Of a stretch of DNA of 5,369 nucleotides, positions 1-5,369 are shown piece by piece. Source of the DNA: Holosporales bacterium. Its GTDB lineage: Bacteria > Pseudomonadota > Alphaproteobacteria > RUG11792. Made by a program: the position numbers and the translations under genes. The stretch lies in the NCBI GenBank assembly GCA_031286725.1, contig JAITTR010000035.1:1-5369 (forward strand), given 5' to 3'. The notes beneath the pieces were generated by a model that was not told the origin of the DNA, did not search any database, and was given only the letters and a program-made list of their open reading frames with translations. Numbering within the stretch: the stretch's first letter is position 1; each line of letters begins with the position of its first letter.

Positions 1-104
1 TAGTCAATTCCTAACCCGCTCACGTCGTAAGGAGCAGACATTGCCCCTCCGCTCAGGACTGCCGCTATCAACGACACGGCCAATATTCTCTTTCTCATTT
101 TCAT
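1..104 (-). CDS. Exported protein of unknown function, N-terminal part only (signal peptide)
   Basis: Read on the minus strand from the ATG at 104-102, 34 codons stay open to the window edge, so the gene is truncated at its C-terminal side. The product begins with a classical Sec signal peptide: a basic n-region (MKMRKR), a hydrophobic core at about residues 7-18 (ILAVSLIAAVLS), then small residues GGAMSA. Signal peptidase I could cut after Ala21 or Ala24, leaving a mature start near APYDVSGLGID. No lipobox cysteine is present, so this is not a lipoprotein. A GGAGG site lies 9 bases upstream of this ATG; an in-frame ATG at 98-96 is the alternative start. About 20 of 34 codons end in G or C, clearly more than in the neighbouring genes. 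The visible mature residues are too few to name a family. An outer-membrane or periplasmic protein is likely. The gene is divergent from the permease gene. Confidence 0.72.
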   Translation of the reverse strand, partial: MKMRKRILAVSLIAAVLSGGAMSAPYDVSGLGID

Positions 105-113
105 TCTCTTCGT

Positions 114-118
114 CCTCC
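114..118 (-). promoter_or_regulatory. Shine-Dalgarno site of the exported-protein gene
   Basis: The minus strand reads GGAGG here, 9 bases before the ATG at 104 and 15 before the in-frame ATG at 98. This near-perfect match to the anti-Shine-Dalgarno sequence, at a normal distance only from the first ATG, decides the start and supports the reality of the truncated gene. No convincing sigma70 promoter was found upstream on this strand. The best candidates are TAGAAT or TATAGA boxes at about 132-139 with poor -35 partners. Confidence 0.7.
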
Positions 119-170
119 ACAAAATAAACCTATTCTATAATCTAAACGAGGAAGGGGTTTATCGTAAATT

Positions 171-199
171 TAGAGAAAATTGTCTTTTAGCGCTATAAC
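171..199 (+). promoter_or_regulatory. Weak candidate sigma70 promoter upstream of the ABC permease
   Basis: TAGAGA (171-176, four of six matches to TTGACA) is followed after 17 bases by TATAAC (194-199, five of six matches to TATAAT). The -10 sits in a CGCTATAA context also seen at the strong promoter before the SIMPL gene (CGCTATAAT at 4784-4792). A short inverted repeat, ATAAC (195-199) and GTTAT (205-209), overlaps the -10 and could be an operator or chance. Transcription from here would give a leader of roughly 85 bases before the ATG at 293. Confidence 0.3.
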
Positions 200-256
200 A
201 TAGAGTTATGATTTTTCTTTTCGCCCCATATTCTTCGTTTATTGCCAGGTTTCGTT

Positions 257-265
257 TGTTATAAT
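257..265 (+). promoter_or_regulatory. Extended -10 promoter of the ABC permease-ruvC unit
   Basis: The sequence TGTTATAAT is a perfect extended -10 element (TGn followed by TATAAT at 260-265). No good -35 box lies 16-18 bases upstream, which is tolerated for extended -10 promoters. Initiation would fall near 272, giving a leader of only about 20 bases. This would put the possible upstream starts TTG (242) and ATG (266) outside the transcript, which supports the ATG at 293 as the translation start. Confidence 0.45.
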
Positions 266-292
266 ATGCAAGAAGGGTCATTAAGAGATATT

Positions 293-1396
293 ATGAACGC
301 AGACATAGTAAAAGCTTTGACGATTAAGGAAATAAAGCAAATAAAAAGAGACCCGAGCAGTATTCTTGTGGCTTTTGTTATGCCATTGATTATTCTTATA
401 ATTTTTGGATACGGAATTTCTTTCAATATTGAAAATATCAAAATAGACTTAGTACAACAAGATTCGGGTAAGATTGCTCGCGATCTTGAAGATTTATACG
501 CGCATTCGAAGTATTTTTCCGCAAACGTTATTAGATCGACTCAAGAGGCTATGGGAAATATGGAATCCGGAAAGACTCAAGGAACGATTATAATTCCTCA
601 GCATTTTTCCGAAAAAGTCCAAAGAGGATTAAAATCAGAGGTTCAAATAATAAGCGACGGGACAGATCCAAATACGTCCGCTTATATAGAAGGTTACGCT
701 ATGGGAGTTTTTACAAAATATCTAAAATCGTTAGCGAAATCGTCAGGTCCTGAGGTAAACCTTATTCAAAGGCTTTGGTTTAATCCTACTGCCGAATCTA
801 TAAACTTTCTCATGGCAGGGGCTCTTACTATGATTCTTGCGATTGTCGGAACCTTATTAACTTCTTTAGTTGTCGCGAAAGAGTGGGAGAAAGGAACGAT
901 GGAAGCTTTAATTTCGACTACAGTTTCTATTGTCGAGATAATCGTTTCAAAATTAATTCCGTATTTTTGCTTATGTATCGTTTCTCTTGCGATATCTTTG
1001 GCTTATGGAATTTATGTTTTTCGAATGCCGTTCGAAGGCTCTATTTTCGCGATAGCTCTTGTCGCTTCGGTTTTTGTAACGGTTTCGCTATTAATAGGGT
1101 TATTGATTTCAACTTGCGCAAAAGATCAATTTGTTGCGGCTATGGGGTCGGTTACCATTACTTTTATGCCAACGATGCTTTTGTCGGGATTTATCTTTGA
1201 AATAAAGAGTATGCCATTATGGCTTCAAGGATTTACGTTTGTTTTTCCCGCGAGATATTTCGTTTCAAGCATGAGGACTTTATGTTTGGTCGGAGACGTT
1301 TGGGAAATACTTTTAAAAGATATTTCAGTATTGCTTATTATGGCCGGGTTATTATTTTTGGCTCTTGAGAAAAAATTGAAGAAAAATGTCGAATGA
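293..1396 (+). CDS. ABC-2 type transporter permease, YhhJ/YbhR-like
   Basis: This 367-residue inner-membrane protein is the membrane subunit of an ABC exporter of the ABC-2 class. It has the expected layout: a short cytoplasmic amphipathic start (KALTIKEIKQIKRDPSS), a first membrane segment at about 24-43, a large extracytoplasmic domain at about 45-170, then five more membrane segments near 172-195, 218-243, 251-274, 283-303 and 342-358. Family hallmarks are LWFNPTAESINFLMAG at 161-176, VAKEWEKGTMEAL at 194-206 (the cytoplasmic loop expected to contact the ATPase) and LLSGFIFEIKSMPLWLQ before the PARYF motif at 319-323. Relatives usually work with one or two ATPases and a HlyD-type adaptor to export drugs or lipophilic compounds. 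None of these is adjacent here, so substrate and partners are unknown. I chose the ATG at 293 because it gives the usual family N-terminus; TTG 242 and ATG 266 are in-frame alternatives. The Shine-Dalgarno is weak (AAGAGA at 283-288). The end overlaps ruvC by 11 bases. Confidence 0.9.
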   Translation: MNADIVKALTIKEIKQIKRDPSSILVAFVMPLIILIIFGYGISFNIENIKIDLVQQDSGKIARDLEDLYAHSKYFSANVIRSTQEAMGNMESGKTQGTIIIPQHFSEKVQRGLKSEVQIISDGTDPNTSAYIEGYAMGVFTKYLKSLAKSSGPEVNLIQRLWFNPTAESINFLMAGALTMILAIVGTLLTSLVVAKEWEKGTMEALISTTVSIVEIIVSKLIPYFCLCIVSLAISLAYGIYVFRMPFEGSIFAIALVASVFVTVSLLIGLLISTCAKDQFVAAMGSVTITFMPTMLLSGFIFEIKSMPLWLQGFTFVFPARYFVSSMRTLCLVGDVWEILLKDISVLLIMAGLLFLALEKKLKKNVE

Positions 1397-1877
1397 ATCC
1401 TTTATTATCGGAATAGATCCAGGATTAACTAAAACAGGTTGGGGGGTCGTTAAAAAAAGCGGAGACGATATAAAGTATATAGAATGCGGGGTAATCAAAA
1501 CCGAGTCTTCCGACTCAATGGAAAATCGCCTAACGTTTATTTACAATTCCGTGTTGAATTTAATCTCTAGATTTAATCCGTTAGGCGTCGCTATGGAGCA
1601 AGTTTTCGTTAATTTAAATCCCGGTAGTAGCCAGAAATTAATAATGGCTAGAACCGCATCTTTTTTGGCGATTGCGAAAAGCGGATATGTCGTAAAAGAG
1701 TATACGCCCAACGAGATAAAAAAGAACATTACCGGCCTTGGCCATTCTTCTAAAGATCAAATTTACGTAATGGTTCAGAAAATTTTGAACTCCGATATAC
1801 GAAAAGACAATATAAGCGTAACCCTAGATTCCATAGACGCGCTAGCCGTCGCCGTTTGTCATGCATTTAGTTTGTAG
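1386..1877 (+). CDS. ruvC: Crossover junction endodeoxyribonuclease RuvC
   Basis: RuvC is the dimeric, metal-dependent nuclease that resolves Holliday junctions in the cytoplasm by paired nicks. It normally works with the RuvAB branch-migration motor. The 163-residue product is close to the E. coli length (173). The RNase H-like fold is recognisable from IGIDPGLTKTGWG (8-20) onward. All four acidic catalytic residues are visible: Asp11, Glu71 (in MEQVFVN), Asp148 and Asp151 (in LDSIDALAVAVCHA). Phe74 matches E. coli Phe69, which stacks at the crossover. The usual LKLGQARG segment is replaced by QKLIMARTASF, a mild divergence. The ATG lies inside the last codons of the permease gene, in another frame, with an 11-base overlap and only a weak purine-rich site (GAAGAA), suggesting translational coupling. 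ruvA and ruvB are not in the window. The EQVFVNLNP form points to alphaproteobacteria. Confidence 0.96.
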   Translation: MSNESFIIGIDPGLTKTGWGVVKKSGDDIKYIECGVIKTESSDSMENRLTFIYNSVLNLISRFNPLGVAMEQVFVNLNPGSSQKLIMARTASFLAIAKSGYVVKEYTPNEIKKNITGLGHSSKDQIYVMVQKILNSDIRKDNISVTLDSIDALAVAVCHAFSL

Positions 1878-1949
1878 AACGAATTTTAAGTAATTGTCAC
1901 ATTGAAATAACTTTCAAGGAAATTTCTTATCGGAAGCGGAGGTTAATTA

Positions 1950-1985
1950 TTGCTTAGCGTTTATGTTATCTTATGTATAATATAG
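1950..1985 (+). other. Possible 11-codon leader ORF with a strong Shine-Dalgarno
   Basis: In the gap between ruvC and dnaQ, GGAGG (1938-1942) is followed after 7 bases by TTG at 1950. It opens 11 codons reading (M)LSVYVILCII before a TAG at 1983-1985. It is the only good Shine-Dalgarno in this gap, yet it serves no known gene, and dnaQ itself lacks one. The ORF would need a transcript started further upstream, for example read-through from ruvC, because the TATAAT box at 1976-1981 lies inside it. It could be a leader peptide, a relic of a lost gene, or chance. Confidence 0.15.
1954..1981 (+). promoter_or_regulatory. Candidate sigma70 promoter of dnaQ-recG
   Basis: A perfect TATAAT box lies at 1976-1981. 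The best -35 at acceptable spacing is TTAGCG (1954-1959, three of six, 16-base spacer); TTGCTT at 1950-1955 is a better box but 20 bases away. Initiation would fall near 1988, leaving a leader of about 24 bases without a clear Shine-Dalgarno before the dnaQ ATG. The remainder of the 134-base gap (1878-2011) holds a small AT-rich inverted repeat, TTGAAA (1902-1907) and TTTCAA (1912-1917), with no U-tract after it. Confidence 0.4.
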
Positions 1986-2011
1986 AAGAGCTCTGTTTTT
2001 AGCTTATTAAT

Positions 2012-2698
2012 ATGAGAGAAATATCTCTTGATACGGAAACTACGGGGTTATCCGTTACAAATGGAGACAGAATTACCGAAATAGGGTGCGTCGAGATAAT
2101 AGACAAAAGAGTAACTGGGAAATTCTTCCATAGTTACGTAAACCCGGAAAAAGAAGTTAGTAAAGAAGCGGAAAAAATTAGCGGCTTAACTTATGATTTT
2201 TTAAAATCTCATCCAAAATTTAAAGAAATTTGTGATGAGTTTTTAAATTTTATAAAAGACTCTAGATTAGTTATTCATAACGCTTCGTTTGATATTGAAT
2301 TCTTAAATATGGAATTAAAAGAAGCGGGAACCGAAGTATTGAAAAACGATAGAGTTGTAGACACGCTTGCCATAGCTAGACAAAAATATCCAGGTTCTCC
2401 TTCCACGCTTGACGCTTTGTGTAAGAAATTTTCTATAAATGCGTCAAAACGCATAAAACATGGGGCTTTGATTGACGCCGAGCTCTTAGCCGAAGTTTAT
2501 ATTGTTATGTCGGTAGAAAAACGTCAAAAAGATATTTTTAGTTCGGTTAATTACTCATATGATTATTCTAATTCTATTAACAGAAACAAGGAATTACAAT
2601 TTAAACTTATCCAAGTTTCAGACGACGAACTGAGTCTCCATAACGAATTTTTAAAGAAAATAAAAAACTCTATTTGGGAAAATATCAATAAGTGTTAA
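2012..2698 (+). CDS. dnaQ: DNA polymerase III epsilon subunit (3'-5' proofreading exonuclease)
   Basis: Epsilon removes misincorporated nucleotides within the replicative polymerase core (alpha-epsilon-theta in E. coli). The 228-residue protein is a DEDDh exonuclease with all key residues: Asp7 and Glu9 in LDTETTG (Exo I), Asp94 in HNASFD (Exo II), and His150 with Asp155 in KHGALIDAE (Exo III). The domain ends near residue 166. QKDIF at 172-176 sits where epsilon carries its beta-clamp-binding motif and resembles the QL(S/D)LF consensus with Lys in place of Leu. The tail (about 194-228, ending near Trp222) matches the conserved C-terminal segment that binds the alpha subunit, so this is a true epsilon rather than a generic DnaQ-like nuclease. 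ATG 2012 is the only sensible start, since a TAG at 2000-2002 closes the frame upstream. No clear Shine-Dalgarno precedes it. The end overlaps recG by 7 bases. Confidence 0.95.
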   Translation: MREISLDTETTGLSVTNGDRITEIGCVEIIDKRVTGKFFHSYVNPEKEVSKEAEKISGLTYDFLKSHPKFKEICDEFLNFIKDSRLVIHNASFDIEFLNMELKEAGTEVLKNDRVVDTLAIARQKYPGSPSTLDALCKKFSINASKRIKHGALIDAELLAEVYIVMSVEKRQKDIFSSVNYSYDYSNSINRNKELQFKLIQVSDDELSLHNEFLKKIKNSIWENINKC

Positions 2699-4767
2699 AT
2701 AACGCTATATTCAACAGCGTAGATATATGTGTTGGAGAATATTTTAAACCTAGGGCGGCTTTATTTAAGAAACTGTTGGGTGATAGAGTTGTCGATTCTT
2801 TATTGCATATGCCTCTTTATACTATTGAAAAAGTTTATTCCTATCCATTATCTCAAAACGACATTGGGAAAATCGTCTCTACAAGAGTTTTCGTAGAGTG
2901 TGTCGATTATTCGAATTATAGCTCTAGAAGACCAATTAAGATTTGGGCAAAAAGCGGAGAAGCAGTCGTTAAAATCGATCTTTTTAATTATAAAAGCGTA
3001 TACGCAAAGAAAGTATTTCCAATTGGAAAAGAAATTTACATATCCGGCAAGTTAACAAAAAGTGTAGATGGGTTTTTACAATTCGTTAATCCTTCAAAAT
3101 CGTTAGTTAAAGGAAAAGCCGGATTTTCTAACGTTTATCCGCTCTCAAATGGCATATCGTCGGAAGGAGTTTATAGCGTTATTAAAAACGCTCTTATTAT
3201 TTTAAATAACAACAATATAAATGAATGGATACCGGATAATGTTTTGCGCGAAAACAATTGGAAAAGTTTTTACGAGTCTTTATTTCTAATACACAACCCC
3301 AATAAGATTGTCGAAAATAAATTGAATTTCCCGGAATATCAAAGAATTTGTTTTGACGAATTGTTGGCGGAACAGCTTGCTATGAGGCTCGCCACCCCGA
3401 AAACAAAAAATGGAAATGTTATAAAAAACGAAAAGAATTTAATAAAAAAACTAAAGTCTTTCCTGCCGTTTAATTTGACTAAAGCGCAAATATTCGTAAT
3501 AAACGAAATTTTTAAAGATATGGAATCGGGGACTTCAATGACTAGGTTAATACAAGGGGACGTCGGATCCGGAAAAACAATCGTGGCGGTAATCTCAGCC
3601 TTATATGCAATAGAAAGCGGATACCAATGCGCTTTGCTTGCTCCGACGGAAATATTAGCAAGACAACATCTTGAAAAAATAGGCTCTTATTTTTGTAAGC
3701 TTGGAATTAAAACGGAAATCCTAACTTCAAACGAAACGGGAAAAAGAAGAAAAGATATTATTTATAATATGGGCTCTGGAGAGTCTAAAATATTAATAGG
3801 GACTCATGCTATTCTTCAAGACGAAGTAAAGTTTAATAATTTAGGGTTAGTTATTATAGATGAGCAACACAGATTCGGAGTTAATCAAAGATTACGATTA
3901 ATTGAAAAGGGAAATACTCCGCATATACTGAGCATGACTGCAACTCCAATACCAAGAACTATGATTTTATCCCAATATGGAGATATAGACGTTTCTTTTA
4001 TTAAAGAAAAACCTATCGGGAGAAAGGAGATTATTACCAAAGCTTTGCGTATTGCTAGAGTTAACGATATTATTGATTCAATAAAACGAATAATAAGCCT
4101 TGGCCAAAAAGTATATTGGATCTGTCCTTTAATAGAAGAAAGCGAGAAAGTAGATTATACTTGCGTTATTAATAGATTAAATTATATGAAAAACTCCTTT
4201 GGAACAGACGCAGAAATGCTTCATGGAAAAATGAAAAGCGAAGAAAAAAGAAGTATTTTTGAAAAGTTTAGTTCTGGCGATTTTCATATATTGATTTCAA
4301 CGACGGTTATAGAAGTTGGAGTGGATATTCCCGACGCAACGGTTATTATTATAGAAAACGCGGAGAAATTCGGTTTAGCCCAGCTTCATCAGCTTCGAGG
4401 AAGAGTTGGCCGAAGTTCTCTTCAATCGTATTGCGTTCTATTATATGACGATAAAAAATTATCAAAAATAGCCTCGGAAAGAATAAACATAATGAAGAAA
4501 ACAAACGACGGGTTTATAATCGCGGAAAAAGATTTGATTTTAAGGGGCGGCGGGGAAATTTTCGGGACTAAACAAAGCGGTCAAAAACAATATAAAACCT
4601 TTGATTTCGAAGATTCCGATTCTCAAAAATATATATATCCAATTTTAAAACAAGCGGCTAAATTGGCTACCGCAATAATAAACGACAGCGATTCCATTGA
4701 TAAGTATGAAACGCTATTAAAAATCTTTAATAAACACAATTCCCAGAATATAAAAAATTCCTTTTGA
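2692..4767 (+). CDS. recG: ATP-dependent DNA helicase RecG
   Basis: RecG is a monomeric superfamily 2 double-strand DNA translocase that regresses stalled forks and branch-migrates Holliday junctions and D- or R-loops. At 691 residues it is full length (E. coli RecG has 693). The N-terminal wedge with its OB fold spans about 20-140. The helicase core shows LTKAQ (262-266), Walker A GDVGSGKT (289-296), motif Ia LAPTEILARQH (316-326), DEQH (390-393), motif III SMTATPIPRT (414-423), motif V STTVIEVGVDIPDAT (536-550) and motif VI QLHQLRGRVGR (564-574). The RecG-specific TRG region follows at about 606-630 (NDGFIIAEKDLILRGGGEIF). The usual GVGPK motif near the N-terminus is degenerate (CVGEYFKPR, 13-21). 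The GTG start directly follows a TAA (2689-2691) in the same frame, and the next ATG is codon 40, inside the domain. The 7-base overlap with dnaQ and only a distant GGGAA (2676-2680) suggest translational coupling. Confidence 0.97.
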   Translation: MLNNAIFNSVDICVGEYFKPRAALFKKLLGDRVVDSLLHMPLYTIEKVYSYPLSQNDIGKIVSTRVFVECVDYSNYSSRRPIKIWAKSGEAVVKIDLFNYKSVYAKKVFPIGKEIYISGKLTKSVDGFLQFVNPSKSLVKGKAGFSNVYPLSNGISSEGVYSVIKNALIILNNNNINEWIPDNVLRENNWKSFYESLFLIHNPNKIVENKLNFPEYQRICFDELLAEQLAMRLATPKTKNGNVIKNEKNLIKKLKSFLPFNLTKAQIFVINEIFKDMESGTSMTRLIQGDVGSGKTIVAVISALYAIESGYQCALLAPTEILARQHLEKIGSYFCKLGIKTEILTSNETGKRRKDIIYNMGSGESKILIGTHAILQDEVKFNNLGLVIIDEQHRFGVNQRLRLIEKGNTPHILSMTATPIPRTMILSQYGDIDVSFIKEKPIGRKEIITKALRIARVNDIIDSIKRIISLGQKVYWICPLIEESEKVDYTCVINRLNYMKNSFGTDAEMLHGKMKSEEKRSIFEKFSSGDFHILISTTVIEVGVDIPDATVIIIENAEKFGLAQLHQLRGRVGRSSLQSYCVLLYDDKKLSKIASERINIMKKTNDGFIIAEKDLILRGGGEIFGTKQSGQKQYKTFDFEDSDSQKYIYPILKQAAKLATAIINDSDSIDKYETLLKIFNKHNSQNIKNSF

Positions 4768-4782
4768 TATAAAAAGGTTTTT
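4752..4782 (+). terminator. Candidate weak intrinsic terminator after recG
   Basis: CCTTTT (4760-4765) and AAAAGG (4772-4777) form a perfect 6-base-pair stem around a 6-base loop, followed directly by five T residues (4778-4782). An A-tract at 4752-4757 could extend the stem past two unpaired T residues. The recG stop codon (4765-4767) lies at the stem-loop border. With only two G-C pairs the hairpin is weak and may be leaky. It is the only terminator-like structure near the end of recG. Confidence 0.35.
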
Positions 4783-4792
4783 ACGCTATAAT
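4764..4792 (+). promoter_or_regulatory. Near-consensus sigma70 promoter of the SIMPL gene
   Basis: TTGATA (4764-4769, five of six matches) and TATAAT (4787-4792, six of six) are separated by exactly 17 bases. This is the strongest promoter in the window. The -35 box overlaps the recG stop codon TGA at 4765-4767 and lies within the candidate terminator hairpin. Initiation is expected near 4799, giving a leader of about 23 bases that includes the GGGAGG ribosome-binding site. Confidence 0.8.
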
Positions 4793-4808
4793 ATAATTAT
4801 AGGTAATT

Positions 4809-4814
4809 GGGAGG
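4809..4814 (+). promoter_or_regulatory. Shine-Dalgarno site of the SIMPL gene
   Basis: GGGAGG ends 7 bases before the ATG at 4822. It is the strongest ribosome-binding site on the plus strand next to a recognised gene and fixes the start of the downstream reading frame. Confidence 0.8.
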
Positions 4815-4821
4815 ATTTGTT

Positions 4822-5369
4822 ATGGATTATTTGAAATTTGGATCTAGCATATTAGCCGTTTTGGCGTTTTCTGTCATTGGGTTTCAAGCGGTTAGCGTCG
4901 TAAAAAACATGGGTTCTTATATCTCGACAAACGGATTGTCCGATAAAGTTGTCGACTCGGACGAGGTTGTCTTGACTATTAGCGTCAGAAACGACGCTGA
5001 CGTTTTAAAAGAAATCAGCGAAAAAAGGAAAAAAGAAAAAGATATTTTAATCGACTTTTTAACTAAAAACGGAATACAGAATTCCGAAATTGATCGAATA
5101 TACTGCGATATTGAGGAAAATTATGATTATTCCGCGGCTTCGAAATCCGATAAAAAGAAGTATAAAACGCTGGATAAAATTTCGATAAAAAGTTCTAGAG
5201 TAGAGGATATAAAAAAGCTGTCTGGAGACTTGTCAAAGCTTGTTGACGAAGGACTCTGCGTGTGCTTTGAAATAGAATATTATTACAAAGATATGGACAA
5301 GCTCAGAATAGAAATGTTGGAAGAGGCGACTAAAGATTCGATGAACAGAGCTGAGCGTATCGCGGAAAT
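4822..5369 (+). CDS. SIMPL (DUF541) domain envelope protein, C-terminally cut by the window edge
   Basis: The frame stays open for 182 codons to the window end. Residues 6-27 form a hydrophobic N-terminal membrane anchor or uncleaved signal (ILAVLAFSVIGFQAVSVV), with little charge before it. From about residue 33 it reads like the start of a SIMPL domain: YISTNGLSDKVVDSDEVVLTISV (33-55) corresponds to the family's G-L-S-D/E-x-x-V-x-x-D strand. A charged helix follows (about 59-79, rich in Lys and Glu), then FLTKNGIQNSEI (78-89), the usual loop before the next strand. Known members (E. coli YggE, Brucella BP26) are periplasmic or membrane-attached oligomers linked to stress and immunogenicity; their molecular activity is poorly defined. 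Typical length is about 230-250 residues, so perhaps 50-65 are missing. It has its own promoter and ribosome-binding site and is probably transcribed independently of recG. The export topology is inferred from the N-terminal segment. Confidence 0.82.
   Translation, partial: MDYLKFGSSILAVLAFSVIGFQAVSVVKNMGSYISTNGLSDKVVDSDEVVLTISVRNDADVLKEISEKRKKEKDILIDFLTKNGIQNSEIDRIYCDIEENYDYSAASKSDKKKYKTLDKISIKSSRVEDIKKLSGDLSKLVDEGLCVCFEIEYYYKDMDKLRIEMLEEATKDSMNRAERIAE

Noticed and set aside
242..292. Upstream in-frame starts TTG 242 and ATG 266 for the permease
   Set aside because: Neither has a Shine-Dalgarno. The added residues do not match the family N-terminus, and the extended -10 box at 257-265 would place both upstream of the transcript start.
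259..441. 60-codon minus-strand reading frame opposite the permease start
   Set aside because: It lies wholly antisense to a well-supported permease gene and most of it mirrors the first membrane segment. No ribosome-binding site or family resemblance is seen.
883..1200. 105-codon plus-strand frame inside the permease gene
   Set aside because: It is a shifted-frame shadow of the permease. Its Phe-, Cys- and Tyr-rich product is typical of reading a membrane protein gene out of frame. The permease frame itself is intact on both sides, so this is not a frameshift.
1541..1729. 62-codon minus-strand frame inside ruvC
   Set aside because: It is antisense to ruvC, whose catalytic residues are all in the plus-strand frame. 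There is no sign of an independent gene.
1902..1917. Inverted repeat TTGAAA-TAAC-TTTCAA after ruvC, considered as a terminator
   Set aside because: The stem has only one G-C pair and no T-tract follows, so it would not terminate transcription efficiently. It may be chance in AT-rich DNA.
1..5369. CRISPR array, tRNA or rRNA genes, insertion sequences, toxin-antitoxin pairs or a novel defence cluster
   Set aside because: No regularly spaced repeats, cloverleaf-like segments, transposase motifs or terminal inverted repeats were seen. Nearly all of the window is taken up by recognisable housekeeping or envelope genes.

Overview
The window is an AT-rich stretch (roughly one third G+C by eye) of a bacterial chromosome. 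The DNA-metabolism proteins look alphaproteobacterial. RuvC has the EQxFVNxNP form of its second catalytic block. DnaQ is the short MREIxLDTETTGL type with a conserved C-terminal tail. RecG carries the LGDRVVDxLLHMP and FPIGKEIYISGK segments that recall alphaproteobacterial RecG (LLPVGExRxVSGK). The low G+C would fit a host-associated or gut lineage within or near that class. This placement is inference from recalled family signatures, not from a search.

Layout from left to right. Positions 1-104 hold the 5' end of a minus-strand gene for an exported protein; only its signal peptide and about ten mature residues are visible. A divergent intergenic region (105-292) carries a strong ribosome-binding site for that gene and candidate promoters for the plus strand. 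The rest of the window is read on the plus strand. It holds an ABC-2 type transporter permease (293-1396), ruvC overlapping it by 11 bases (1386-1877), a 134-base gap with a TATAAT box and an unexplained strong Shine-Dalgarno motif, dnaQ (2012-2698), and recG overlapping it by 7 bases (2692-4767, GTG start). A very compact 54-base junction follows, with a candidate weak terminator and a near-consensus sigma70 promoter. Last is a membrane-anchored SIMPL (DUF541) family protein that runs off the right edge (4822-5369).

Three genes serve genome maintenance. RuvC cuts Holliday junctions, RecG drives branch migration and fork reversal, and DnaQ epsilon proofreads for DNA polymerase III. All catalytic residues I could check are intact. 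The overlaps suggest two transcription units, permease-ruvC and dnaQ-recG. The flanking genes encode envelope proteins and have strong Shine-Dalgarno sites, whereas the repair genes have weak or no recognisable ones.

I found no mobile element, CRISPR array, RNA gene or clearly novel multi-gene system. The points worth a second look are the gene context (an orphan permease coupled to ruvC, and dnaQ fused translationally to recG), the overlapping terminator/promoter after recG, and a possible 11-codon leader ORF before dnaQ.
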